Assembly: GCA_001051155.2 (NCBI GenBank) | Contig: JYIP02000005.1 | Location: 2,356,001 to 2,420,000 of the forward strand | Length of the DNA stretch: 64,000 nt | Origin: Chrysoporthe austroafricana | Lineage: Eukaryota; Ascomycota; Sordariomycetes; Diaporthales; Cryphonectriaceae | Reading direction: 5' to 3' | In this document: positions 35,929 through 46,260 of the stretch, one piece after another | Numbering within the stretch: the stretch's first letter is position 1 | How the letters are laid out: the number at the start of each line of letters is the position of its first letter | Notes under the pieces: generated by a model | The model's input: only the letters and a program-made list of their open reading frames with translations | Told to the model about the DNA's origin: nothing | Database searches by the model: none | Made by a program: the position numbers and the translations under genes

Positions 35929-36959
35929 TCAAAGACCTCCAAGAATACCTCCAACAGTGCCAACAGTCCCGCCGACTGTCGATCCAACTGTTCCCACAGT
36001 CCCGCTGACCGTCGAACCGACTGCCCCGCCGACTGTCGACCCAACCGTTCCCACAGTCCCGCTGACCGTCGAACCGACTGCGCTGCCGACTGTCGACCCG
36101 ACGGTTCCCACAGTCCCGCCGACTGTAGACCCTACCGTCCCCACAGTCCCGCCGACCGCCGACCCAACCGTCCCTGTGATGGCCGAGACAGTACCGCCGA
36201 TATTCTGGAAAACACTATCCAGACCGAGAGACGCGAGGAAGTTGTTGATGATCGTCGCTAAGCTGTCCACGGCACTCTGCAGTTCAGAGGCCGATATAAT
36301 TGGGTTGTTGAGCACCGAGGAGACTGCCGACTCCGCAAAGTTCACAAGAGGGACGGCGAGACTTATCAGAGCTTTTACCAGGGCATCGAGCTCGTCTTTG
36401 TAGGTCACACCGAGTGCAATCTCGATAAGATCGATGGACTTAAGGTTGATATTCAGGCTCGTGACGACTTTTTCGAGAGTTGCGAGGTCAGAGGCAAGCT
36501 GATTTATATCCGCCTGGGTAAACCCAGTGCCCGAGAAAGCGACGCCGGCGACCGTCTCTGCCGCGTTGTTGAGGGCGTCGATAGCCGAGCGAAAGTTTGG
36601 GTTGAGGAGTGCTTGAACTTCCACGGCCACCAAAGCCTGGGCGCCGGCTGAGCCCTCGATTTGCGCAACAGCCGATGCTTGAATTTGACGGGAGAGTTAG
36701 TGAGAGATGACTTTGTTGCGTGGGCTGAGGATCTTGAATTGTCCTAAATCAAGGTCCAGCAGCTCTAGCGAGGCATTCCTCGATAAAGGAGTCCAATCCA
36801 CATACAGACTGCGTTTTCGAACTCTGTCACAACTGGCGATATAGTACTGAGGGCCTCGCTGATGGCACCGACGGCGGTGTTGTCTTGGCGGGGTTTGATA
36901 ATGGCTGCCCACGAGTTGAACGTGAGGCACAAGGCCGTGACCGCCTGGGAGAACTTCAT
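35929..36959 (-). CDS. HsbA-like/cell-wall galactomannoprotein-type secreted protein with GTVG repeats
   Basis: Two exons on the minus strand, 36959-36806 and 36677-35929, give 300 aa (donor gtatgt, acceptor ttcaag; phase closes). The first 19 residues are a signal peptide (MKFSQAVTALCLTFNSWAA). Residues about 30-190 match the hydrophobic surface-binding protein A / cell-wall galactomannoprotein family: long helices such as AIDALNNAAETVAGVAFSGTGFTQADINQLASDLATLEKVV and ELQSAVDSLATIINNFLASL. The last 80 residues are tandem GTVGSTVGG/ SAVGSTVSGTVG units, very low in charge. Such proteins coat hydrophobic surfaces or the wall; the repeat tail may self-associate, which is inference. No GPI signal is obvious. 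Confidence 0.75.
35945..36180 (-). repeat. Tandem coding repeats (GTVGSTVG type)
   Basis: Near-identical units built on GTCGGCGGGACTGTGGG and relatives, alternating with a TCGGTTCGACGGTCAGC-type unit, encode the C-terminal repeats of the HsbA-like protein. Copy number is likely to vary between isolates. Confidence 0.9.
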
Positions 36960-37988
36960 TTCCAGGGACTCCTTGATGACGAAGCCTAAAAGTTCGCAGA
37001 ATGTGCTGGGCTGTTAGGCGGGGCGGTGGTCGATGGAGCAGAGGAGTGCAGCGGAATCTGGTCTGAGTATGGAGGGCGGCCTCGTCTTCCTATTTATAGG
37101 TGGTTCCCTTCTGCTTCGTCTCTCTCGCGCTTTCCCTCATCTCTGCTGCGTACCTGGGCCACCGTCCGGCCCGTAGTTGTGTGCCATGTTCTGAGACGTC
37201 CCGCGGAAGTGTAGCATCCATCGATTGGGATCCGACGGCTACATTTCCGCGATTTTGTTGTTGTATCTTTGATTGGAACTTTTGTGCCCTGAGTGAGACA
37301 TAACCCGGCTCAACTTGCCATCTGGGAATGATGGTGCCGCCTGCGGCTTGGTAGTAGTTCGAGGAACATGTAGTCTTTGAAGAGTAGGTGACGGTACTGT
37401 GAGAGCGAATTCATGAGGGCGATGCTGGCGGATATCAGGCCACAAATCGCCTGGTCAGACAATTGCCCTCGGCCGGTCAAGCTGAATTCTGCCTGCGGAG
37501 TATTTCTTCAACTTTCTGACTGCCTCTTCGAGGATTGACGGATCGCCAAATGATCTACACTGCGTCCCGCCAATGTCTAAACGGTTTCATTCCTCCTATG
37601 TAGCAAGCCTCCTTGCTCGGGATCTTGGCATGTCCAGAGAAATCACAGATGGTAGGTAGCGCAGATTGACTTGTCCTCCCGTGTTCACACTTTCTCCCTG
37701 AGTATTAAAAAACCCGGGTTTCGTGGCATTCGGGCGCGGAATCGTAATTCCGAGAGCGTTCCAAAACCTTTGTCGTCGCTGGGCACGGTGTCTGTTGTGT
37801 GAAATTGTGTTTTGATGTGACATTCCGGTTTGTGATACCCTGAAGCCGCTATTCTAGAGTCGTGATATCTAGCGATGATTACCGCCTTGACGTACCTGAG
37901 TATGGGCCTTGTCGACATGTTTGCTTGCGGTAGAAGACAAAAGCCTAACGTTAAAGTTCTGGGTATCCCTAGAACCCCCTTGCATCTG
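36960..37988. other. Promoter side of the HsbA-like gene and spacer
   Basis: About 1 kb with no firmly supported gene. The part next to 36960 is the HsbA-like promoter. Short frames at 37.6-37.9 kb on the minus strand are open but unrecognised. Confidence 0.4.
37091..37098 (-). promoter_or_regulatory. TATA box of the HsbA-like gene
   Basis: TATAAATA on the minus strand, within CCTATAAATAGG, about 135 nt before the start codon. This is a consensus TATA element and suggests strongly regulated expression. Confidence 0.55.
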
Positions 37989-38426
37989 TCAATTCATGAT
38001 CGACAATGTCGTGACGACTGGCATGAGACGCCAGGCTCTCCGAGCTGTACAAGGAGCCGCCTCGTAGGGGCATTTGAGAGGGCATTGTCGATCCTGGACG
38101 GCAGCTCCCCTTTGCGTTAATAAAAGATAGACATTCCGGGTATGTTGGACGAATTCGAGGTCTGAGATCATACGCCACGTCCCTGTACATAATTAGTATA
38201 TTTAGAGAGCTGGTCTCCGAGGCTGGCCCTCGAATATGCTCCAGCCAGCGGGGTCGCAGTCGGTGCTGAACTTACCCTCATATGTATTTGCAAAGCACAA
38301 GGCCTCTCTATTAGGAGCATGTAGCTCAGCGTAGTGTGAAGCCACCCAGCCCACAGCGAATACCTGTGCTTGGGGCCTTGCAAACCTGAGAGAACGACCC
38401 AGGGGATAAGGCAGGGTGAGAACCAT
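37989..38426 (-). CDS. Possible small two-exon gene, unknown product
   Basis: A start at 38426 followed by a gtaagt donor after 38276, an actaat branch site and a tacag acceptor before 38182 gives a closed 114-aa model (38426-38276, 38182-37989). The first exon encodes VFAVGWVASHYAELHAPNRE and ends FANTYEG; the second begins TWRMISDLEFVQHTRNVYLL. No domain, signal peptide or membrane span is recognised. The splice signals are good, but the protein has no visible family, so it may be a chance model or the remnant of a larger gene. Confidence 0.3.
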
Positions 38427-38587
38427 GGATCCCTGCTCATGAAGCTGAGCAATGACGTAGTGGCACTCTAGTGTGCACGTGGCACTGCAAGAGGGAACAT
38501 GGCACGTGCACTCGCGCTAAGATGCGATAAGATTGTTTGCCGAGGAGACCAAAATATAAGCGACATGCCTGCCTTTGTTAAGCCTCT

Positions 38588-39259
38588 TTGTCTTCTGAAC
38601 TTTCGTCGACCAGACCGTCACGAACCTTCATAGACGGTCTTCTCAGCACCGTGTCAATGGCCGATCTTTCCGGAACCAGGCCCGTCCACGGGCCCGTGGT
38701 CCGTGCTGACCCTGGTCAGCCCCAGCGTCCCTCGACACCAAACCACCGCGGCAATTTCGATGCCAACCGCGAGCCCGCTGTCAACATCAACGTCATACAC
38801 ATCACTTCTCACAGACCTCCCTCAATCATCGCCAGGATGAGCTCGCTCGCTTCTAATCTACTCGACCGGCTCTTGCCCGGTACTCCCCCCGAGCAACAAC
38901 GCCGGACCCTGGCGCCGGCGCATCTCACCATGAGCGCCTAGGAGGCGCTCAAGGCCTTCGCCGACGCCGACGGCCAGCACGGCATCTTGCACTTTAGCAG
39001 CGATGACTCTGGTGACTCTTTGATCATGGTCAAGGACATGGATAAAACAGAGTGCGCCGCCGTCGTGTCCCGCCACATAGACTCGGCCCACCGCAACAGG
39101 GCCTCGGTGCTCCGCGACAGGGCCCGCAACAGGGCCCGCGTGCAGTACTTGGTGTTTGCATCGTTTACTGCCCTACTCGCCTCTGTGGTGTTTCTTTCAT
39201 CCTCGAAATATGGCTGTGACACACTCCGTGCACTGCGCGAGCTCTGGAAGGCGAAGTAG
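38588..39259 (+). pseudogene. Unknown single-span protein gene with an internal TAG
   Basis: One reading frame runs from ATG 38588 to TAG 39257-39259 and is broken only by a TAG at 38939-38941, codon 118. Upstream it encodes a Pro/Arg-rich N terminus, then MSSLASNLLDRLLPGTPPEQ and ends TMSA. Downstream it continues EALKAFADADGQHGILHFSS, an acidic stretch (DDSGDSLIMVKDMDKTECAAVV), a basic stretch (HRNRASVLRDRARNRAR) and a membrane span (YLVFASFTALLASVVFL). A CAG-to-TAG change would explain the break. A 57-nt candidate intron (39285-39341, gtatga...ctaac...acag) lies in the 3' region. Function unknown. It could also be two separate short proteins, or a read-through gene. Confidence 0.5.
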
Positions 39260-39693
39260 CCCGATCTGATTGATGCGTCTCATGGTATGAAAACTTGCCC
39301 TGGCCTATCAATCCTCTAACTGCTAACACGACTGCAAACAGACATCGTTCCCCACCTCCTCTTAGAAATGATCGTCTTCTAGCTGGAAAGGCTAGGAGCC
39401 CTCGGCTCAATATCCCCCTCTTCAATAAACAACACAGGTTGAGATGAAGGCACTGAGATGAGAGACCAGCAAGTTATCACGGAACAAAGATGGTGCGAAG
39501 TTAAACAGGGGCACACAGATCTGGGCGCGTTCGGCTGGCCTGTCCTCGGGGACGGGCGAGCTGCTGGCCTGCTGTTTGTGCTTGCTCAGCTGGGCGGAGA
39601 TCGGTGGCTCGTGGTCGATGTCAATCATGATGGGGTCCGTCTTAGGCGTGTCCTTTTTAGGGGAGGGTTCTAGCTAGAGTACTCACGTCTTCA
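39260..39693. other. Spacer
   Basis: It contains the candidate 3' intron of the preceding gene and otherwise no recognisable feature. Confidence 0.4.
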
Positions 39694-39960
39694 ATGGGGT
39701 TTGGGCCAGCGGGCAGTGGTGGATCAAGTATGGACAAGTCTACTTCGTCATTTCCCAGCAAAGCTGGGGATGGCTCTATCGAAAGCTCATCTCCCATCAT
39801 CAATTCCTCCTCGCTCGTTGAGTGCCTTGACAATGTGCTTTCAAGCCTGATCTGCCAGCATTCCCTTTCGTACCTGAGGGATGAGGAGCATGCCCGCCTG
39901 GAGGACCTCCTCTCCGTTCAGAAGCGGGCCTTCATCATATCAAGCGGATGTCAAGCTTAG
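39694..39960 (+). CDS. Small hypothetical protein, 88 aa
   Basis: An ATG-initiated frame rich in Ser/Gly at the start, then NSSSLVECLDNVLSSLICQH, SLSYLRDEEHARLEDLLSVQ and KRAFIISSG, which look like amphipathic helices. No domain is recognised. It may be a single-exon gene or one exon of a larger gene; the upstream DNA shows no obvious partner. Confidence 0.3.
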   Translation: MGFGPAGSGGSSMDKSTSSFPSKAGDGSIESSSPIINSSSLVECLDNVLSSLICQHSLSYLRDEEHARLEDLLSVQKRAFIISSGCQA

Positions 39961-40520
39961 CCCAGCCCACATGAACCACGCACAGCCCCAAGACCAGCCC
40001 AGAGGTCGATTCCTACGATAGCTCGTAGCAGTGGCTAGCTCCGGCGTGGGAGCCGCGGAGTAGGGAAGAGGTCTTGCCGACATGGCGACAGCCGTTGCCA
40101 GTCCGAATTATTGCATCAGTTACGCAGGCGTTTCTGAGGAACCGTCAAGATTCACGCGTACTTACATGGTTCCAGGTACTTGCATGCCGCATCCGTCCAC
40201 GAGGCAGCTTACCGAAAGCCAGGTGGGCCCTGGCTCCCCTGCAGCTCGGCACTTACAGTGGAGCACAGGCCGCCCGCCTGAAATTGGACGGTGGCATTGC
40301 ATAACCGCTTTCAGCTTTCAGTTCGAGCTCTTGTCGACAACCTCGCCCGGCTGCAGCTCCTGCGCGACAACATCATCCCCCACCACCACCCCCCCTCCGC
40401 GACAGCAGCGCCGCGGCCTTCGATGCACCCCGCCTTTACGCAGATGAAGAAGCCTCGAGCCGGACCGATCCCCCACAGCAAGCCCGCCGTCGCCCGCCAG
40501 CCGCCGACCCCGCCCATGAC
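39961..40520. other. Leader/promoter side of the deacetylase gene
   Basis: 560 nt without a supported gene. The right part is CCACC-rich and open in several frames, likely the leader of the next gene. Confidence 0.4.
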
Positions 40521-41348
40521 ATGATCCGCCTCTCCGCCCTCTTCCGCCTGCCGTCCAGGGTAAAGCGGCGCGCGCGGCGCCACAGGATGGCAACGCTCCT
40601 CCTCCTCTGCCTCCTGCTGCTCCTCCTCCTGCTGCCCTTCTACATCATCTACCGCCCGCCGCGGCTCCTGATCCGCTACTTCCAGCACCGCTGGCCCGAC
40701 GTCCTCTGGGAGGTCTCGCTCCCCGCCTCCAGACCCGGCGCGGGCGGCGGGCAGCAGCAGAAGGTCATCGCGCTCACCATCGACGACGCGCCCTCCGAGC
40801 ACACGCGCGCGATCCTCCGGGTCCTCGAGGACCACGGCGCGCACGCGACCCTGTTTGTTATCGGCGGGCAGGTCGAGGGCCGCGAGGACGTGCTGCGCGA
40901 GGCCGTCGCCGCGGGCAGCGAGCTGGGCAACCATGCGATGCACGACGAGGCCGCGCGCGCGCTGGACCCGGCCGTGCTCGAGGCCCAGATCGGGCGCGTC
41001 CAGGCGCTCATCCGGCAGGCGTACGCGGACGCCGGCCGGCCCGAGGGCCCGCCGCACCAGTACTTCCGCCCCGGGTCCGGCCTGTTCAGCACCGAGATGC
41101 GCGCCCTGGTCGGCCGGCTCGGGTACCGCCTCGTGCTAGGCAGCATCTACCCGCACGACCCCCAGATCCCGTACTGGTGGCTGAACGCCTGGCACATCCT
41201 GAGCATGGCGCGGGACGGCGGCATCATCGTGTGCCACGACAGGCGGAGCTGGACGATCCCCATGCTGAAGAGGGTGCTGCCCGAGCTCAAGAGGAGGGGC
41301 TACAAGGTCGTGACCATCTCGGAGCTCTTGGACGCGGCGAGCGCGTGA
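40521..41348 (+). CDS. Membrane-anchored polysaccharide deacetylase (NodB homology)
   Basis: A single-exon 275-aa frame. Residues about 22-45 form one membrane anchor (MATLLLLCLLLLLLLLPFYI) after a very basic N terminus, so this is a type II membrane protein with the catalytic domain in the secretory lumen or outside. The NodB fold follows: motif 1 ALTIDDAPSEHT (usually TFDDG), motif 2 ELGNHAMHDE, motif 3 YFRPGSGLF (R-x-P-x-G type), and motif 5 GIIVCHD with the His. The two Asp of motif 1 and His of motif 2 are present; the third metal ligand of H-x3-H appears to be Asp. The family removes N-acetyl groups from chitin and similar polymers; activity here is inferred. About 275 aa is normal for this subfamily. 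Confidence 0.85.
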   Translation: MIRLSALFRLPSRVKRRARRHRMATLLLLCLLLLLLLLPFYIIYRPPRLLIRYFQHRWPDVLWEVSLPASRPGAGGGQQQKVIALTIDDAPSEHTRAILRVLEDHGAHATLFVIGGQVEGREDVLREAVAAGSELGNHAMHDEAARALDPAVLEAQIGRVQALIRQAYADAGRPEGPPHQYFRPGSGLFSTEMRALVGRLGYRLVLGSIYPHDPQIPYWWLNAWHILSMARDGGIIVCHDRRSWTIPMLKRVLPELKRRGYKVVTISELLDAASA

Positions 41349-43399
41349 CCGCGAGGCTGTAGCAGTTGTTGTACCTGTCTGGGGCTCGGGTGTTTTGCGA
41401 CTTCTACGGAGCGGGGGCCCAGCTGCTTGGGGCGGAGTTCTGATGAGAACAGGTGTTCGTCATAGGCCGGGTGGGAAACAGCTAAGCATTTGGGGGGGTT
41501 GGTATGTTTGACCAATGTGTGTATGTGCTTCTCTCGTCATGGCATGGAGTTACCGGCGTCGGGACTACAGCATTGGGATGAAAAAATAGAACGGATGCGC
41601 TGGGCTGCTTAGCCTACAACTCTTGCCCCGCCTCCCACCGGGATTTCCGATCCAAGGGGAGGGCGGCGTCATTTTCCCAAGAGCTCACAAGGTCGTGTCA
41701 CACAGAGATAGGACGGGCTACCTGCTCCTCTGCTGTGCAACAGCCACATCTTGTCCACCCCGCAGGCTTCAGCCTTCATGTGCATCAAGACCAACGGCCA
41801 GCCACAGACGCAGCTTGGCGAGACTGAACCACAGAGACTCGGCGCATCTATACCCAAGAGACAACCCCCAGCCTCGATGTCTCGCCCTCACCCCCCAGTC
41901 ACGCACGCCCTGCACCACAGACATCCAGCCGCCACCATGGCGAAAACCCAGCCCCTTGTGTTGAAGCAGTGCGGTGTAGGCTCGCCCCCGCGCCCCGAGT
42001 CGGGAGGTCCGCAGACAGAGAGGTAGCCATCAACCAGCCCGACCCGCCGGGAAGGTTTAGACCCGACCCATGAGCGCGGAGACGGGGCAGCATGGGCTGC
42101 CGGGGTAGCCCTCGCCGGCAGGTCTGATTCAAGCTTGATGGATAGAGTTGTTCATGCCGCCGCCGCCGCCGCCGCAGCACGGTCATGCAGAGACCGTGAG
42201 TGGGGCGGGGGGAAGAGGGGCGGGACAAGGCATTCCTGTTTCGAGTTTCAGCGCCGACTTGCCGCGTTTCGTTTGCATGGAACGTGTGCTGCGGCCCGGG
42301 ACCACCACGGGCGCATGTGCTGTGCTTCCTGGGCCCGCACAGCTGGTTTTGTGCAGCTCGTTGGCAATTGAGTGTGTTCCGTGGGAGGCATCGTGGTCGC
42401 GACCTGGAAGCACGCGAAATTGGAGTGCCCCGAGTCCAGGAAAGACGAGGCGACCTGCTGGGCCCACGACGTCTGGAATAGATCGTCTACTTTCCTATTC
42501 AGGAGGGCTGACAGGGATGGGCCCCAGTGAATAAGATCTGCCGAGGCGAACGAGATTCGCGTGCATGAACTCGGCTCGATGGGCATGGCCCCGCAGATCA
42601 TCAGTATCACATATCCTGGACAGCTTTGCTTCCCTACCCTCTCATTTGACGGAAATGTTCACGGGTCGTCAGAGTCAAAACATGATATAGCTGCCGTTTC
42701 AAACTGTATGCATTCATCATTCGGCTTTCATTCGTTGAATATCTTTGAGCCTCAAGACTAGGCCCTCCACCATAAGCCCTACGGCCCGCCCCTGTGCCGT
42801 CGTCGTAGTGTATTCTCTCAGTGTTTCACTGCCTCGCACCTCTCAAGCTCTGTCACCTCCTGCTCCTTGGTATCTCATAGTGTGGAACAAAGTGGAGGAA
42901 GAAAAAAAAAAGAATAAAACGTTGTAGTGAGTGTTGTGAAGGTAATAAAGAAAGCTCCAGGAGAGAGTGGCTGGAGGGATTAGAAAATAAGAACAGTATC
43001 CTGACACGCTTGTTCTGCTGCCACTCAAGGGGCACGGGGAATAATGTGAAAACAAGAATCGAACAACAAGGACGCCATCCCCCCTCATGACATGAGATAT
43101 CCTGAATCCCTGTAAAATGTGTCCCGACCGGTGAACAACGTATCCTGGGTGCAGCATCCGTGTGCGTGGCATACCACACAGCCGCGTATCTGCACTTGCT
43201 GTTTCATGGCTCGAGCCACTATTCGAAATTATCCGTTATGTATTTTGAATAGAGTTGGAAGACTCGCGCCTCAAAGCGTGCGGCGCAGTCGAGTGTAAGC
43301 GTCTCGATCGATCACCTCCCCTCATTCATGACGAGCTCTGCCTCAGCTGCGAATCACAGGTCGCAGCCGAGCATGACATCGCGCCCTGCCGGCCGATAT
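41349..43399. other. 2-kb spacer without recognised gene
   Basis: Overlapping frames between 41.6 and 42.8 kb have no recognisable sequence or consistent splice sites. A GCC trinucleotide run lies at about 42155-42177. I see no RNA gene. Confidence 0.45.
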
Positions 43400-44398
43400 C
43401 TAGATCCACTGCGGAGCCACGTTCTTCGCATGCCGCGCATCACCAAAGAAGGTGCTGAAAAGACTCTGGATCTCGGAGACGTACTCCTCGGGGCTGAACT
43501 TGTGCAAGCCCCGGGCGGCGAGATCCTTCTCCTCCTGCGTAGCGACGGCGCGGCTCTTGTCGGCTGCCTTCGAGGCGAACTCCTCAGCGAGCTCGGTGAC
43601 CTGCGCCAACTCATGCCCAAACGGCTCCTTGGCAGCCGCGGCGGGAACTGGTGGAGACATCTTGGTCGTGGTCTTGTGCGTGTGGTAGGCACCGCTAGAA
43701 TGAGGGCTGCTAGCCGCAGTATTCGTCGAGGTTGATGAGGAGCGGGAGAAGGTGCCGCTGGTCTTGGAAGAAGTGGATGGGCTGGATTGCTCCGACAGTC
43801 TGGAGATGGAGATCTTGCGGCCTAGTCGCTCTGGCACAGACGCCTTGCGGCTCAGAGACTCGGTTCTTCGGCTCAGAGGCTCAAAAGATCTCTTGCTGTG
43901 AGACGCAGCCCTCTTGGGAATGGCAGGTACAGCTGGCGCATTTGCAGTCGAAGGTTGGCCGGGGAGGGTGAAATAGCACGAAAGATGGTTCGGCTCGGGG
44001 GCGACGGGAGACTTATCATCGCTGTCCTGCTCACCGCCACGAGGAAAAGCCGAGTCTGGGCTGGTTGGCGGTGAAGATGCTGCGGTTGGGCTGTGGTCCG
44101 AGTCGCCGTCAGACCGAAGCGACATGGACGAGTAGGATGTGGCGGTCTTCGGCTCCTTGTGGATATCCGGGGCGTCGTAAGACAGCATGTTGGTCGTGTG
44201 GATCAGCTCTGTGGGTGCGGAGATCTTGGGGCCCTTGCGGATATCTGGTGCGTTGTAAGAGAGCATGTTGGTCGTGTGGACCAGCTCGACGGGGCCCGAT
44301 ATCTTGGCTCGGACAGTGTTGCTCCTAGCTGGTCGCCCCTCTCCATCGCCCCCGAAGACCTTGGCCCGGCGGGTGGTAAACGCCCTGGCTAAAGACAT
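43400..44398 (-). CDS. Uncharacterised fungal protein with two CRIB-like motifs
   Basis: The frame is open from 44587, but I place the start at 44398 (MSLARAFTTRR), giving 332 aa; the upstream part reads like leader sequence. Two near-identical blocks occur near the N terminus: KISGPVELVHTTNMLSYNAP (residues 32-51) and KISAPTELIHTTNMLSYDAP (58-77). Each resembles the CRIB signature I-S-x-P-x2-F-x-H-x2-H, with Leu for Phe and Asn for the second His. The middle is Ser/Arg-rich and disordered (SRRTESLSRKASVPERLGRKISISRLSEQ). The C-terminal 75 residues form predicted helices: HELAQVTELAEEFASKAADK and FSPEEYVSEIQSLFSTFFGD. The overall layout recalls conserved fungal proteins of unknown function. 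A link to Rho-type GTPases is inference. Confidence 0.75.
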   Translation of the reverse strand: MSLARAFTTRRAKVFGGDGEGRPARSNTVRAKISGPVELVHTTNMLSYNAPDIRKGPKISAPTELIHTTNMLSYDAPDIHKEPKTATSYSSMSLRSDGDSDHSPTAASSPPTSPDSAFPRGGEQDSDDKSPVAPEPNHLSCYFTLPGQPSTANAPAVPAIPKRAASHSKRSFEPLSRRTESLSRKASVPERLGRKISISRLSEQSSPSTSSKTSGTFSRSSSTSTNTAASSPHSSGAYHTHKTTTKMSPPVPAAAAKEPFGHELAQVTELAEEFASKAADKSRAVATQEEKDLAARGLHKFSPEEYVSEIQSLFSTFFGDARHAKNVAPQWI

Positions 44399-46260
44399 CT
44401 TTGCTGGCTTGACGTGATGAAAGTGAGGTCGAGAAGGACTCGAATGAGGTTGAAGTTGAAATTTGGATTGAGAGGTCCCCCACACGAGATCTGCAGGTGG
44501 ATGCAGCTCGATTTGAAGGTGAGGTGAGGTGGGGGGTGAGGTGAAAGTGGCGGGTTTCCACGAAAATGCGTCACACAGGCAACACAAATGACGAGCGATG
44601 TCTTGACAGGCAGATCACAGAGTGAGGGCGTCTATGAAATCGTCGCCTAAATGCTGTCGAGTGATGGGAGGAGAGTGACTTGGTGGGTAGGACTGCACCT
44701 TTCTGACAGGTTGAGCCGACGAGATGTGATTGGGTGTGGTGTCTTTCAGACCCGCCTGCCGGGAAACACAGAGATACAGATGACCTGCCCAGGTGGGACA
44801 CACGAGTCCCAAAGCTCAGACAAATAGATAGGCAGGTGAGATGTCTTGCCAAGTCAACGCGCTGCTGGTGGGTGGTCGTTCGAGTTGGTGTGAGCGAGTC
44901 TGAGATGGACAAGACTGCGCTACTGCCCTCGAGGTGTGAGGGGCGACGGGTCACAACCTTGGGTTGGCGGCGCGTCCGTCACGAGGACAAAAGTGGCCGA
45001 TGCCAAAGAGCGGTGGTTAAAGTGATGAACGTTTTTTGTCTTTTTTGTTGGAATCCAGTCCTTTGTGGGAAATAGCGGCAGTCCTCGGGCGTAGTGAGGT
45101 GGCCTTTGTGGGGTGGTGGCGAGAAGCCCGTGAGGTGTAAGTGAAGTGAAGTGGGAAAAAAAAATGACTGATCTCAGGCGACTAGTCCTGAACGCACACC
45201 TCAAGAGTGCTTGGTAGAGATCGAACGCCGTCGGTGGAAGAAGATAGGAAGGCTGTCGAGTGTGACTGCCTGGCTGTGAGAGGAGTATCGAGGCCGATCG
45301 CCCTGGCGCGACCGCAAGAGTGTTTCCTTCCGTCCCAACTGAGAGTTCCACAGGCGGATCCAACCAGTGACAACGAGATCGACGTTCCGGCCGACCACGG
45401 GCGTCAGGTTATCTTGGTCGTCGGGCCTTCGGGCGCGGAGGAGCGATGTGTGCAGGTGGATGGCCGGTAGGCTGGTTTCTGAGTCCTGGCTTTCTGCAAA
45501 AGGAAGGTCGTTTTTCTCGAAATCCCGCGAGAAGTTGAGTCGAGCCGGGCCGTACTGTGACGATGATGGTGCACCGCAGGCCGAACACACAAACCCCGTG
45601 ACACGGAGCGCACGATGGGATGACTGACGGCTTGGTCGTCGAGGAGTAAGGACTGACCGGGAGAAAATAGTTGGCGAACGACAGGAGGAAGGGTGAAGAT
45701 CCGGGGGAGGGACGTGGGAGTAATTAAAAGTCGAAGCTTGAGGGAGATCAAGGCGGACGTGGTTCTGGGTTCTGGGCTCCACCGGTGGCACTCTCCTTTT
45801 CTGGGCGCAAGGTAGCCTTGACGCAGCGCTTGGCCCGCCTGGGGTCAGAGGAACCTCCACCCGCACGCCAATGTATATGAGGAGCCCAGGTCCTCAGGAC
45901 TTGGGGACAGGGGACCAGGTACCGCCCAGTACCCCGGCAGGCCTGCCATCGCCTGCTATGTTCGAAGTACTACGGTAGCATCGCAGCGAGACGTACCTCA
46001 ACCCTCCAGCGAGCCACACGCCTGGGAGATCCGAGGGCGCCGTGAGCGACTTTCTTCATCGGACCGAGCCCTTGCATCGCCTCCCTCCGTCCCTGGCCTA
46101 AGAGTAAAAGACCCAACAAAGAAAAAAAAAATAAAAAATTCAGAATCTGAAAAGACTAGCGAGCATCCGTCCCGTCCGTCTCCCGCTATCTCTGGCCCGG
46201 TCCTCTCTCGGTGCTGAGGGGCCAGGTCCCTGGAGGCCATCAGTCAGAACGGCTGTCTGA
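44399..46260. other. Long upstream region of the CRIB-like gene
   Basis: 1.9 kb with a 221-aa open frame on the minus strand (45201-45866) and shorter ones, none recognisable. Short A/T runs occur near 45150 and 46120. It is probably a long leader/promoter. Confidence 0.4.

Noticed and set aside
45201..45866. 221-aa minus-strand frame upstream of the CRIB-like gene
   Set aside because: It has no recognisable motif, an Arg/Ser/Pro-rich composition and the position of a long leader.
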